A DNA stretch of 64,000 nucleotides from Pyrrhosoma nymphula. Taxonomy: Eukaryota > Arthropoda > Insecta > Odonata > Coenagrionidae. Below, in pieces: positions 1 through 11,700 of the stretch (within the stretch, counting starts at the first letter, position 1; each line of letters starts with the position of its first letter). The stretch is from assembly GCA_963573305.1 (NCBI GenBank), contig OY754329.1, positions 148,253,266 through 148,317,265 on the forward strand, given 5' to 3'. The notes under the pieces are model-generated. The model was given only the letters and a program-made list of their open reading frames with translations. It did no database searches and was not told the origin of the DNA. The position numbers and the translations under genes were made by a program.

Positions 1-454
1 GGAGGGAGGGCAGTGTAGTGGGCGGGAGGGCGGGAGTGGATTTCCGCGAGGAGTTGAAGTAGTGAACGGTTATCAGCCAAGCGCGACCGTCACGCTATGA
101 GGACAGGTGTTTCGTTTCGAGAGGTGCATGGTTTGAGGAGGGGGGGGAAGGAGGGGGAGGCCCGGACTGCTCACGCGTGCGCCAGTCCCACTCAGCCTCC
201 CCAACCCACCTCTCTACCCAGCATGCACACACCTAAGGAGGTTGAAATAAACTGGAGGCAATATTGAGGAGATCTTCGTGTGGTCAAAAGCAAGCTCTCC
301 TGGTTTGTCAACTCCCGTCAGATTAAAGTGGGCTTCCTGTCTTTGAACACCTGCACGTAATTTTAATCATGAGTTAATATATTGCAACTAACTTACAATA
401 AAATTTAAGTGAGGATTCAAAAAACTAATGCCCTCCAGTTATGGTTTCGCGAAA
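1..454. other. No gene seen; G-rich left edge
   Basis: The first 170 bases are G-rich low complexity, followed by ordinary AT-rich sequence. Nothing recognisable. Confidence 0.6.
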
Positions 455-655
455 CATGGTGGCACTCACCATCGGAGGATTAGTGGATACTGAACTTAAA
501 CCAGGCGTTGATGAGCGGGCAAAATTATCTAAGGACTCCCACATGGTACTCTGGAAAAAGGCTTGGCCGCTTCATCCCACATCTCATGTATGCTTTCTTC
601 TCCTTTGCGTCATGTTCTTCACTAGCGAGTGCCACCAAGTTTCGCTACATCTATA
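455..655 (+). repeat. Dispersed ~200-bp repeat, copy 1
   Basis: Aligns with 57842-58020: TGGTGGCACTC, CGTTGATGAGCGGG, AAGGACTCCCACA, CTCTGGA, GCGTCATG and CACTAGCGAGTGCCAC occur in the same order. The plus-strand frame also keeps VDER, KDSH, LW, CVM and FTSECH in both copies, so it could be a coding piece of an old retroelement; no family was recognised. Confidence 0.65.
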
Positions 656-1144
656 CTTGTGTCCCTTCGTCACAACTTGAATCTCAAAAAAACATCCAAA
701 CGGCAACAGTTTTCGTAACAATTTTTGAATTTTACATCCAGTGGAGTTTATTGAATTATCAAGCAGTCATGAAATAAATTTTAATAATTTCTTACTGTTA
801 AATATAAATTGTTATTCAGTTTCCTCAGTAATCGAGTACCTGAAGTGAAGTTAGGGTAGTATTAGCGAGATCTATTCATTACATAGACAAAATTAGAATT
901 TTATTTAAAACCTTGAGCAGTCTTGATTTTATACATGAAACTTTCAGTATTTAATTAAAAGTATAAATTTAACTTTAACTCAGTTAATTTTTGTTTCACT
1001 TCGTACGCTGAAGACGCATTCTCCACTGAAGGCTTTATTTTGCGGTTTTACAAAAATTACTATGGTGATAGTAATTCATTCATTAGAGTAATCTACCGGT
1101 TAGAGGTACGTCAAAATGAAAGTCAGAGAATATCCAACAGACTC
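656..1144. other. AT-rich, nothing recognised
   Basis: Ordinary AT-rich sequence between a dispersed repeat and the RTE fragment. Confidence 0.6.
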
Positions 1145-1590
1145 TTACACGTGCCGTACTCTATCCATCTCTAGTATTTCCTTTTGCATCTCAGCATAAG
1201 TCCTAACTTTCTTCATCCCGTTCATAAATCCTATTCTCTTTCTTCCCCTTCCCCGGTTACCCAACATCCTACCCTCTATCACGGCCTTCAGCAAACCACC
1301 GCCCCTCATTACCGCTTCCAGCCACCTGCCCTGCCTTCCCCTAATCTCATCCACAAGTTTCCTCTTCTCTCCCACCGTGTCAAGCACTTCCCCGTTTGCA
1401 TTCCTTTCCGTCCAACGCACCTTCTCCATCCTTCTCCACACCCAAATCTCGAACGCCTTCAGCCTATTTTCGTCTTCTTTTCTCAAAGTCCACGTTTCTG
1501 CCCCATACAACGCCACACTACATATAAAGCTCTTCACCAGCCTCTTTTTTATATCCTTACTTAAAGTTCCCGTTATCAGCTCCTATTGAT
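1145..1590 (-). mobile_element. RTE-like non-LTR retrotransposon, 3' fragment
   Basis: An open frame on the minus strand codes for the C-terminal tail that follows the reverse transcriptase domain in RTE-like elements. It reads GTLSKDIKKRLVKSFICSV, then LYGAETWTLRKEDENRLKAF, then WVWRRMEKVRWTERNANGEV, and later VIEGRMLGNRGRGRKR. The order LYGAETWTL, a WxWRRM-type box, NxEVL and a basic GRGR box is typical of these tails. Homology runs upstream of the first Met at 1537 to about 1590, so this is a 5'-truncated copy. The catalytic FADD box of the polymerase is not present. The frame is intact for about 145 codons, suggesting a fairly young insertion compared with the neighbouring copy. Confidence 0.85.
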
Positions 1591-2339
1591 TTGAAAAATA
1601 ATTGAGAAAACATACAAAATTCACACGGTTCAATGCCATAAGCCAAACGTCAGTGGTTATAAATTTCTAATTTATTTATTGATATCTCTGCTGAGCACTC
1701 ACCCTTACCATATACCATGGGAAACCGCTTCTATGTTTTTCCAAATATTTAGAAAAGTACTAAATGCAGTAAGTGGCTGATGTTTAGGTCGAGAATGACG
1801 AAATCTTTTCCTTAATGAGAATGTGGTCAAATTCGTTGAATTTTATGCGTTGTGCTATGTGTTCAAATTGCCTTAAACCGTTTCATCCTTGCGATTTATA
1901 CGTTTAGGTCAAAGTAGGTGTGTTTTTCCTATCCCTAGCATGGTATCGCCCTTCCCCTGCATAATTCAATCTCATTGCACATAGCACGCGCAGGGCAAAT
2001 GAAAACTCCGGGCGAGTGGGGGGCGGCTGAGAGAGGGGACTGGTCTGATGGGAGAGGGTGAAGTGCAGTTGTTGTAAGGGTGGGCGCGACTAGTGCCAAG
2101 ACACACGCGGGGGCGTGAAGTTTCACGATTGGGTGGTTTGAAATGGGGTGGAAGCGTTCCCCCACCCTGGAAGGCGGAGGGGGAGTAGAGGGGTATGGGA
2201 GTGGCCGAAAAACAAAACTGGAGCGAAAGGGTGTAAGATAGGATTGGAAAGGATACAAGTTGGAGGGGGTGGTGGGGCGTGAGTTATTGCGAGCACAACG
2301 GTGCGTCCACTTTGGAGTTGAGAGGTGAGTGTGGGGTGG
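1591..2339. other. No gene; G-rich patch
   Basis: AT-rich to about 1960, then a G-rich minus-strand-open patch to 2330 whose long frames are proline-rich and compositional. Confidence 0.55.
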
Positions 2340-2570
2340 GTCGGGGCATTTGGTCGGTGTGGTGGACAGAGTACCGCGTTCCCATCCCCGCCAATACCGG
2401 GCTCGAACATCGGCAGTGATGGAGATGTTTCCAGTAGAATCCCGATCCCTACTTGGGTGTTATGTATGAACACTTGTGCACTACTTCGTCCGTCGGATGG
2501 GTCGTTAAACTATGGACCCTTTGGCACCTTCCGCTATCATCATTATTCATTCAATCGATAGGTAGGTTGA
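2340..2570 (+). mobile_element. tRNA-derived SINE-like copy 1 (shared-tail family)
   Basis: A tRNA-like head has an A-box-like stretch at about 2362-2374 (GTGGACAGAGTAC) and a B box GGGCTCGAAC at 2399-2408. It is followed by a body containing AGTAGAATCCCGATCCC. The tail at 2487-2510 (CGTCCGTCGGATGGG plus GTTAAAC) recurs in the copies near 5.0 kb and 14.5 kb. The shared tail makes this a family rather than an isolated tRNA fossil. Confidence 0.7.
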
Positions 2571-2945
2571 CAGAAGTCCTAAGCCTACCCTGCCCCTGCT
2601 AACTCCTTCATGCCCATCTATCTCTTCTGTTTCATATCCTGCTGGAACTGGACTAAATATTTGCCCTTTGGACTTCCTCGTGAGGCTTTTCCTTCTATTA
2701 TGCTCCTTGCAAATTCGTTGTTTCAAAGTTTGATCTATCCATCTGAATTTTATCTCTCTGATAATTTTTTCTCCTTTATTCATCCGTAAACCTCCTGGTT
2801 TTATATGTTGCCCGTCCATTTCATCTTCAATATCCACCTACAGCACCGAGTTTCGAAAGTTTAGATTCTCTCTTCTGTTCCAGCTGTCCAAAGATCCATG
2901 ACTCTGAGCCATATAGCACAGCACTCCACACTAAGGTTTGCACGT
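2550..2945 (-). pseudogene. Decayed second RTE-like retrotransposon 3' fragment
   Basis: On the minus strand about 2945-2880 reads VQTLVWSAVLYGSESWIFGQ, the same LYGSExW box as the copy at 1145-1590. The following 300 bases carry many stops in that frame and end with a GQGRLRTS-like box near 2580, which resembles the GRGRPRTS box at the end of RTE-type proteins. It is a frameshifted, non-functional copy in the same orientation as its neighbour. A SINE-like piece with the opposite orientation abuts its 3' end. The middle part is too degraded to align by eye. Confidence 0.55.
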
Positions 2946-4989
2946 ACCTACTAGTTACTTATTTATAATTGTATTTACTTTGAACGAAACAGGTTTTATT
3001 CGTTTCGAGTAGACTAATGACGATGCCAGTTTTCGCGCTACCCTTATTCCATCCACACACAATCCCTCCCATACCAACCTACCCGCCTATTCTTTTCCAG
3101 AGAGACCTTATGTAAATAAATTATCTGAAAAAATAAGATCCCATAAACAGAAAGTGGTATTAATGGATAACTTAATGTCAACTTTAATGCAGTCGATAAT
3201 GGAGTATGGCATTTGCAGCAACATTCTTTTCAAAAAGATCATCACGAAACGATATCGATAAAATTTTGAACAGGTGAGCGTGAAATTCAAAGAAGCTAGT
3301 GGTGCCCAAGCCTCAGCAGGACAATGTCCCAAAAGGGATGAGGAACTTTGCTAGTACTTGACAGTAAGTGTTCTTTTTTCCTTTGCGTAAATCATGCTGC
3401 GAGAAGTAGCATGGAGAAAACCATCCATTTAATCCTTGGTATCATAAATCACAGACATTATGTTTCTTAGCCTAGACGTGGGGTCGCGAGTCCTTTACAT
3501 ATCTAATCGTGAATCAATATACGAAAATTATTGCGCTTTCAAATGCAACTTCATTGATTATTTTTTGGAGTGCATCCAAATGCGTTAGGGTTGCAAAACA
3601 TGGCCTTTAAACACATCCTGACATTTAGCTTCGCACAATAAAAGCATTTTCTGTGAGTTCAACAGATGAAAGGAAGGATTTGACTTCGATAAAGGTGCAC
3701 ATTTGCAAATTATTGCCGAGCTTTGACACAAATGAAATATGATCCAGAACATAAAGGAAAAGCCGAGGGATTTTTAAATATTAATTCAACGGTTGGGGCG
3801 TGGGTTTCGATACTCGCCGTGACAGCGGACGTGGTTAAACGAGTGTTAAGCCAAGCGAGATAACCCTTGGTAGTAAAACAACTAACGTATTTATTAACAG
3901 CGAGAGGGTAATCACCTCTTCCCTCGAGCGCAAACGCCACAACTATACACTCAAAGAACGCCACCACGCGGAGCAGCGGCGAAAAAAAGAACGAAGCGGA
4001 GCGGAAAAGCGAAATGAAGAAATACGCGCGCGCACGGCCTCGTGATTCACGGCCTCCACTCAAAAGAATCCATTCCGCGGAGACAACTGTCCCCTCTCGG
4101 GCTTCAAGAGGCCCTTCTTCTTTACGACGCCTTTCTTCCGAGCCAACTTAAAAGAGTGTTTGCCTCACAATCCTTCTCCTCCCTCTCCCCCATCCTCCCT
4201 TATTCCTCATCCATTCTCTCCTTCTCCCACTCACAGAAAATCTTTTACAATGTGCGAGGAGGTGGCATTGAGGAGAACTGGGGGCAAAAGGGGGGTAAGG
4301 GGGAATGTGAGGGAATGGGAGGAGAGTTTACGTTGGTTCCATCTTGGAATTATTTATATGCCACTTTTTTATATCTGCGCTACTACAAAAGTCCACCTTT
4401 CCACATAATCTTTTTCACAAATTTTACTCGAAGTGACAATGCCTTCAATGTGAGAACAGTTGAAACAGAATAAGTAGCAGTATTTTTTCAACCATGTACA
4501 AATAACTTTTATGAGATAAACCGTTTAAGAGACGAAATTTTCCAGGAAAATTATCTCAAGAAAATAAATAAGGGCACCAAACTATCTTGCGTTAGTTTTA
4601 AGATACATAATTCGAAAATTATAGCAACTACTGAAGCCAAAATGTGCTAGTTTAATAGAAATAGCCAGTCGGTTCTTCGGACAGAAAATTGTGTTAATTT
4701 GAAAATCCATCCGTCGAATAATCTGCGCTCTTACTGTCTTACTTTTACAGTTGCTAAGGCATATAATCAGTGAAATCAGTATTTTTGTTTAGTCACGCAA
4801 ACAAAAATGTGGGTTTTCTCAGTTACTTTAACATTTTCATTTGCGACGGAACGTCAAGATCAAGAGTCCGCTGGGTTGGTTGGTTATTTTGGGGGAGGCG
4901 AGTGACAGCCGAGGTCACTTGCACCATGAAGAATAGTCGAGTAATTTGGTAAGGAAACGATTAATTGGGGGGATAGAAGAAAGGTGGAG
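2946..4989. other. No gene recognised
   Basis: Mixed sequence. A CG-rich patch at about 3800-4130 gives overlapping frames on both strands without recognisable domains. GGGTTTCGATACTCG near 3803 faintly resembles a pol III B box but has no A box partner. Confidence 0.55.
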
Positions 4990-5235
4990 AGAAACTCAAG
5001 CGCCGGAATTAGCCTTGTCATGACAAAAGACGCCATGGGGTCCAGAGTTAAACGTCACACCCGACGGACGGAGTGATTCGCCTGGAAGTGCTCCCCGCAT
5101 GACACGAAATTAAAAAATTGGGATTTCACTGAAAAGTCTCCGCCTCTGCCAGGATCCGAACCCGGGATGGGAAGCCTGTACTATGGCCACCACACAAACC
5201 TGAACCCCGAGTCAGCACGGTGTGACGTTGTTACC
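4990..5235 (-). mobile_element. tRNA-derived SINE-like copy 2 (shared-tail family)
   Basis: On the minus strand the B box GGGTTCGGATCC lies at 5152-5163 and an A-box-like TGGCCATAGTACAGG at 5175-5189. The body includes TTTTCAGTGAAATCCCAAT. The tail at 5047-5071 reads CCGTCCGTCGGGTGTGACG then TTTAAC and GGACCCCATGG, matching the tail of the copy at 2340-2570. No open frame is expected. Confidence 0.7.
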
Positions 5236-6559
5236 ACCGAGGCACGTCTTCACTTAGGGCGAGATGGGATACAGGAAACGGACAGGAGAATAAGAAAAAT
5301 ATGGCAGGTCAGATAACAGTTGTGAGAGATAGAATAAAAGACGGGGAGGCCGAAGTGTAAAGGAGAGAGCGTGTTAAATTCGGACCTCGGACTATCAAGG
5401 TTAGCTTTGAATTACTAACTTGTGACTACCTTTCCTAAATATTCACTATCTCATTCAAAAATGTAAACTTTTAGTGAATAAAATTTTAAGTGATAAGTGG
5501 CTGTCAAAAATGTCATTAGGATGTTCAGACTCACTAAAAGCTTATTAAAGAAAGCTTCTTAAAGTGCCTGCTATATTGGGCAAGTGTGGGGGCTAACTTA
5601 TTGTTAGAGGTGGTTAAGTTGACATGGTTTTGTGTAGTAACATGTTATTACCTGAAAAATGATGTATCGACGCATATAAGATGAACGCGGGCATAATTAA
5701 AATTAAGTACTTGGTTTTGACAAACGCACGGCTGGCCGATGCGTGGTAAACATAGAAGCCGCAATATTCCTTGCGCCACACCCCATTTTAATTGCACGTC
5801 CAGAACACATACTGCATACACAGGAGAAAATAATTACTCATGACACAGAGAAGGCTCAGCTTAGACCAAATGAGAGGACAAGTTTTGCAAGAAAATAAAA
5901 AGTACCACAAATATGCTCTCCAGCATCCATTGAGTCTAAAAAGAAAAGAGAGCATCTACAGAAAAAAGAATTGGGACCCTATTAATTGTGATAAAATAGC
6001 AGGATGAGTGGATTTTTATCCGACGCTCCATCATTTGTACCATATCCAACATATATTTGCTGATGAGGCCAATACAGAGAGATAGTCAGACTCGTTTAGA
6101 GACTCTTTTTTCTTATGAAAAGTCCTTGAAACAACTTGAAATTTCCTACCTCTTCAATGGTAGGGAGAGATGAGAAGATATAAGAATTTCAGTCAAAACA
6201 GCAAATTTGGCGATGTAAACAGCAAATGGTTACGGTTGATTGTGTATAGGTGAGGAAAATAACGTGGAGAATTGTTAATAATGGGACGTAGCCCGGGAAG
6301 GAACAAGGCCATGGCGGCTAATTGGCTCGTGGTGGCGTAAAAATGGACAGAGAAAGCAGATAATATGAAGAGACGAATTTTGTCGGAATGTGGCACCAAA
6401 AGAGAGACTGGTTGCAGATCACTGGTTAGAGACGTTTGTATTTCAGGGGAAATAAACGCAAAGAAATAGAACTATTTGATTTAGCAAACAAAGTGAGAAA
6501 TGATTATGAAAACAACTGCCACAGTAGCATAGTGGGGGTAGAATTAGCGAAAAAAAATA
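5236..6559. other. No gene recognised
   Basis: AT-rich sequence with no long frame and no obvious repeat. Confidence 0.6.
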
Positions 6560-6654
6560 CAGGGAGTATTTAGTTTCTGACAAAGGTTTTCGCGGTGTTC
6601 AGGTTTGCAGTCAGGCAGGTTTCCGGGATTCGTCCGCGTTGTCATGTTTTGTGG

Positions 6655-6690
6655 TGAAATTTCACCTACTATGCTGTAGGCGTCCTCAGG
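6655..6690 (-). ncRNA. Hammerhead-ribozyme-like core in the left arm of PLE remnant 1
   Basis: On the minus strand CTGAGGA (6683-6689) fits the CUGANGA box. It is followed by a hairpin CCTAC-loop-GTAGG and then GAAA (6660-6663). This order (CUGANGA, stem II, GAAA) is the hammerhead core known from Penelope-like pseudo-LTRs. The right arm keeps the stem and GAAAC but has lost the CUGANGA box. Stems I and III were not verified. Confidence 0.5.
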
Positions 6691-6701
6691 CCAGGTTAAA
6701 G

Positions 6702-6978
6702 TGAATCAGCCATTGCTCAGCATGTCATGGCGGAGCCAGGTCACAGCATCAACTTCGAAAAACCAAACATCCTGGCCAAAGGAAAGAGATATTTCCCAAG
6801 AATCATCAGAGAAGCTGTGGAAATAATCAAGAGGCCACACAACATGAATAGGGAATATGGATACACCCTTTCCAACACTTGGAAACGTGTATTCCATGGC
6901 CCCAAAAAGGACCCTTTCCATTTCCCGCGTTTTGCGGATGTGAGCCATGGACCAATCAATGAAGGACTGGCGGGATGA
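6702..6978 (+). pseudogene. Penelope-like protein, C-terminal fragment
   Basis: The frame starts after a TAA at about 6699 and reads SAIAQHVMAEPGHSINFEKP, then FPRIIREAVEIIKRP, then NREYGYTLSNTWKRV, ending at a stop at 6976-6978. This is the segment just after the GIY-YIG core in Penelope-like elements: the AEH/GHxIxF region, the REAxEI helix and the NREDGYxLSxxWK end. It lacks the GVY and YIG motifs, so it cannot code for an active nuclease. No host function is implied. Confidence 0.8.
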
Positions 6979-7115
6979 CACCCCCACTGAACAACATAAA
7001 TACCGGCCCATTCGGCCTACAGCATAGTAGGTGAAACGTCGCCACCAAACATGACAACGCGGACAAATCCCGGAAAGCTGCCTGACTACAGTGAGTATCC
7101 TTGATACTCCCGTCG

Positions 7116-8386
7116 GATCTTAATTTTGTGAGTGCGAAATTACATACGTAACGTAGTAACGCTCGTTATTGGGAGATTCTTTTCTTTTGTTTTTCAGAAA
7201 AAAGTTGAAATGAAAGATAGAAAAATACGCTATGTATAACATTTACTCATCGAAATCATTAGTAAAAATGGCTATCCAATGAACAATTGGTCGATGGTAA
7301 CTAATATTTTCTGCTTTCCAACGTTTATTTTATATTTATTAAGTTATTTACGTCAAATCACGTTCTCAGCTCTCCGTAGACACATTGATCACTAAAATAG
7401 ACCAACTCGTTCCGGAGATACAACTGAACTGAGCGCGCCGTGCCCACACGAGCCCAAATTTAGACCCCTACGCGCAGCGCTGTGACGTCACCTCGCAACC
7501 CCCCTTCGGCTCGCGACAAACTATTTACGGTAGTCGACGAAACGGTCTATCCATTCATAGTTTTAGATATTCTGTAATCCTTATAGTTTTTGCACAGGAG
7601 TCCCTCGAAAGTACACAAATAATGGTCGCGGCAAAACCTTACATGACACCGAGAACGAACCATAAGATGTTCATTCGCATATTCACATCAAAACAAAAAT
7701 GTTATAAAATTTACAATTTTATCCTTGCAATTTAATAATTGAAAATTACTTCTTTTCTTACTCTTAAGAAACTAAGAATCGGATAACATAATTTAACTGC
7801 CGAGAAAGGCACCTTGGTCACATACAAAAGTGTAAATCTATCTATCAACACTGGACGCAAAAGTGAAACTTAAGTATAGGAATTTATTTTCAAGTCAGTT
7901 ATAAATGACTGAAATGATATTTTAAAAGTAAATTTTACGCTCACTTCAACGCGCCCGTTTGAACGCGCATTACCGAAAATGGGTTTGCGCTACTGTGAAC
8001 GCTTTCATATTTAATCGCCCCGTGAAACCCATTCTCCTCTCTAGACCTGAGATCACTGTTTATTGAGTTGCTGACCGCGTCCGAGAGATTTTGGATGCGG
8101 TCAACGTTTTTACGAGTCCTCGCGAGAAGTCGTGGTGACTCGCGTGCCACGACGCTGTGAACTTGGCCTCGTGCGTGGAGAGGCTACGACGCCGTGGTGA
8201 GATTTCGTCGGTCTTTGGACCGCTAATGACGACGCAGGGGACGAGCGCACCTGTGCTGCCAGCGATCGGACGAATGGAATCACCTCGCGCTGGGCCGTCA
8301 AGCTCAATTTTCGCTTGAACACGCTCGGCGAAATATGCGAAAGGTCGTTTATAAATGAGCTAAGATTTCCACGGTGAATCTGATAC
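7116..8386. other. No gene; two CpG-rich patches
   Basis: CpG-rich patches at about 7430-7530 (with the palindromic TGACGTCA) and 8060-8330 lie between two Penelope-like remnants. Their frames show no known domain. Confidence 0.5.
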
Positions 8387-8760
8387 ATATATGTTTCATG
8401 GGTATTCCACTAGGTAATAAGCTTCATATGTGCCAACGATGAACGACTTATTCGTCATCATCAGGGCCTCAGTGAGTCAAAATTGGCCGTTATTTATATC
8501 CAACAATCTCGTACAGGTGAATCCTGATTGGCTCGTTTGTCTGATTGAACGTTGACTGATTCTCTCGTCTTCCCTTTCATTTTAAATGCAATTGATGATA
8601 GGATTACAAGCACTATTTAATTGAAAACCAGTGTCTCGGTTAAAATGACATGATAAAATTAAAATGTCTCGGTTTATGATGATGATGAACAAGTCATTTG
8701 TCGAAACGTTGGCACATATGAAGCCTAACACCTGGTCGAATACCCGTGAAAAATTTATAT
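8387..8760. mobile_element. Penelope-like element remnant 2: two facing pseudo-LTR ends
   Basis: Arms at about 8387-8475 and 8672-8760 are inverted copies sharing CGTTGGCACATATGAAGC and GAATACCCRTGAAA. The left arm, read on the minus strand, keeps CTGATGA. The right arm, read on the plus strand, keeps GTCGAAACG. Together they outline a hammerhead-like core with a short stem, but neither copy has both boxes. The 200 bases between them show no protein remnant. Confidence 0.6.
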
Positions 8761-11700
8761 AGGGATTTTTTATGTTGCAAAGGGTGAATCCGCGCTATTT
8801 GAAACGATGGAATCGGACTTGACATCGATTTTATACGGGAACTTAGGTCAAAGAGCATCATATAAACAAGCAACATAATTAAGCCGACAACCCAAAAGTC
8901 CACGGAAAATACGTCTACGCTTGAGAATAAGTAACTAATGACATAAATCGGCTCAAAGTGATCGCCTAATGAGCGTAATTCGTGAGTTTTCGGAGATAAG
9001 TCAATCTATGAGAATTCAAATGTAAAAAGGTTTTAACATCAGTTGGTTTTTAGATTCATTTCGATTGTAAGTTACTAAAATACTCCTATTTCATAAAGTT
9101 AAAGTAAATTTCTAGAATATTTCGGGAAAATAGGTGACCAAGTATGGTCACTAAATATATAGCGCATTAAAGTTTACCGATTCTCAGGGAGAAATTTAAC
9201 ATCAGCAAGAGCTTGGAATTCTTCTCACGTTAGCTCCAGATTTTAGAAGAGTTACAGAAAAAATCATGAAGAGCAGATTATTTTGTTGTGTCTAAGAGCA
9301 GCTTATGTATAGTCAGAGTAGTGACCTTTTCTTTTTCACGTATTTTTGCGTCTGCTTACTTTGATTGAGGTATTGTTTTCAAATCCTGAATTTTGATACC
9401 CATCATCAACCCATCAAGTTTCAATGTATCAACATTTTAATTTAATGTAATTTTTTCAAACAGGTGGCAGCTTTGAAGCAATGTTGGAAGACGACAAACG
9501 GGAGTCAGTTTGTGAAGTTAGATTTTCCCACAAACCTTGGGGGTATCTCGTGCTATTTTTCCTACTCGCATTCATCTCATTCCAGAAAACCCTTTCTAAT
9601 ACCCTCTTTTAAATCACTTCGCCGTTGACATGATTATATTTCTGGCCTTGTTTTCACTCAATAAATCCCAGCCTCGTGGCCTGACCGACTCGCAGATGAA
9701 GTAACAATGAATCCCCGTGTAGCAACGCATCCAGTCGTGAGATCGAATCGCCATTGGCCGAGACGGAATGAATTATAATGGCGGGCTCCCTGACGTCCCA
9801 CACTATTGGCCCGCTGCGGAGTGAAGGGTTTCGAGGCTCGGGCAAATGGAGAGACACGAATAAGGTAAGCTAGAGAGCGTTTGGAGAAAATAAGAGGCAT
9901 TGGGGGAATGGTGGGGGGGGAGTAAGGTGATGAGGGCAAGGTAGGGATCCTCGACTTTCGTCATCAACTACGTCCTACTTGGCATCGCTTGGCCGTTTCG
10001 GGAAAAAGTGAGATGTGTGTAGACCAAGGGTGAACCTCACGGTAGCCGAGAGAGAGAGAATAGGCTATGGAGGTTAAAGAAGGGAAGGACTTAGAGGTCG
10101 CAGTGGAGCGGGGGAGTAGTGGAGTGAAGAGAGGCGATGAGTTGGCGGTGGAGGTGACAGAGCACTTCGAGGGCGCTTGAAGAGAAATGCTCGCCGTGGC
10201 TGGAGTAGCCGGGAGTGGACGAGGATAGATCATGTTTGCCACTGGCGCCCGCACCATCGCAGCCGTACAGCTTCACTTTACGGTCTGGTGCACCACTCCA
10301 AAGACGAAGGGGGAAAAATTAAGAATTCATAGCTGCGAAATTAATTCGCAGAAGTGCGCGAGTATAGTGATGCAATCGATCAATACGCAAAGTGACGCAT
10401 TCGCAAAAATGGCGTCTTAAGACTTCTTGATGATAAGACCGTTTTGTGGATGGTGACGCCCAGCGTTTCCAGTTGTTTTCTAATTTTGTTCTCGCATATT
10501 GACATCGATGAGTTTATGGTCGCATGTGGTAATGAAAAACCCAATCAATGAAAATTAATATTGCTTTTCCATGCATATTTAGAATGCTTCCATCGTATGA
10601 AATAAATGGAATCATTATTTGGTAAGTAAAGTACCGTAATATCGTAGGCTGCGATACTTTTATTTTGGATGAAGGCCAAAAGCTTTGAATTGAAATTATA
10701 CGTGCTGGCAGGTAATGTACAAATTTTAAGCCAGGGAAAGTGACATTAAAAGGTCGTATATCATGATCATAATATGATGCAAAATATCCTTAAATGAAGA
10801 GCATGCATTTCCTTGTGTATAGTGCTCTTATAGCGGCTACTTGAAATACATTTAAGAAAACAGAGAAAGAGAAGGGACTTGGAGATTTTTTTTGGTTTAA
10901 GAGCAAGCAATGCTGAATACTCCAAAGAACGACTCAAGCAAGATGTATTTACTCTGCTTATACGATAAAACAACATTCACCTAAATTCAAAGTCTGTATA
11001 GCACTTGGAGTGCAAGCACTTGCAGGACCGCATCTACAAACATTACACTTATTTAAAAAGTCCTGTTGCATCTAGTGCGGCAACGAATTAAGTCAGTATG
11101 AATTAAGGCATGACCTCGATCCCCCTCACTGGCTACGTGTCTGCTTATACTTGAGTAATAATTTTCTCTACAATTCATTCACCCAGGATATCGATTCCAG
11201 TGCCTATTTAGTATTTGGCTCCCTAGGGTAGGGGATACTTGGTGAGGAAAATGGACAATTGTCTGAAAAACAAGGCAGTAGACAGCGGGCTTATGACATC
11301 CTTAAAATGTATAGATACATTTAATGCAATTATTAAAATTTAGGAGGGCACTTCAAAAATATTTGGAAACAGTGTAACAATTAAAGTGTGAAAAGTCATA
11401 AATATTATATAATAAGAACGGTTGATGTGTCACTATATCGATTCAACTTCACACACCCTAATCTGACCAATTCCGTAAAGAACGTTTTTGAAGTCAATTT
11501 TATATTTTCAATACAGCAATGAGAGCATAATTCATTCGAGTCTTAGGAAAGCACCTGTGATTAAGCTCGGAATCAAATATTTTTCCAAAAAAGATTTTTC
11601 CCTCATACTGGCGTATTACATCAACATTTTCAAGCTGTGTTTAGGTCTATCCTTTATGAAGCATGTATATAAACTTAAATTTCCTGATGGTGTCAAATAA

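Larger units (their letters stand above)
6560..7115 (+). mobile_element. Penelope-like element remnant 1 with inverted pseudo-LTRs
   Basis: Two inverted arms, about 6560-6682 and 7015-7115, flank a short coding remnant. Both arms share GTCCGCGTTGTCATGTTT-type sequence and CCTACTATGCTGTAGGC. The space between codes for the very end of a Penelope-like protein. Direct joining of the left arm to the middle of the endonuclease domain shows that most of the element, including the reverse transcriptase, is missing. Inverted pseudo-LTRs and internal deletion are usual for this class. Confidence 0.8.

Noticed and set aside
1184..1564. 126-codon plus-strand ORF
   Set aside because: Antisense shadow of the RTE-like fragment on the minus strand.
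7470..7500. TGACGTCA as a functional CRE site
   Set aside because: A single 8-base palindrome in a CpG-rich patch with no gene start nearby is weak evidence.
9654..9800. Possible SINE with GAGATCGAATCGCC
   Set aside because: Resembles a B box, but no A box, body or tail shared with the other copies.
10091..10300. Serine-rich minus-strand frame as the last mol exon
   Set aside because: It has a possible acceptor and a stop, but mol tails are poorly conserved and the membrane-spanning exons that should precede it were not found. Nothing specific links it to mol.
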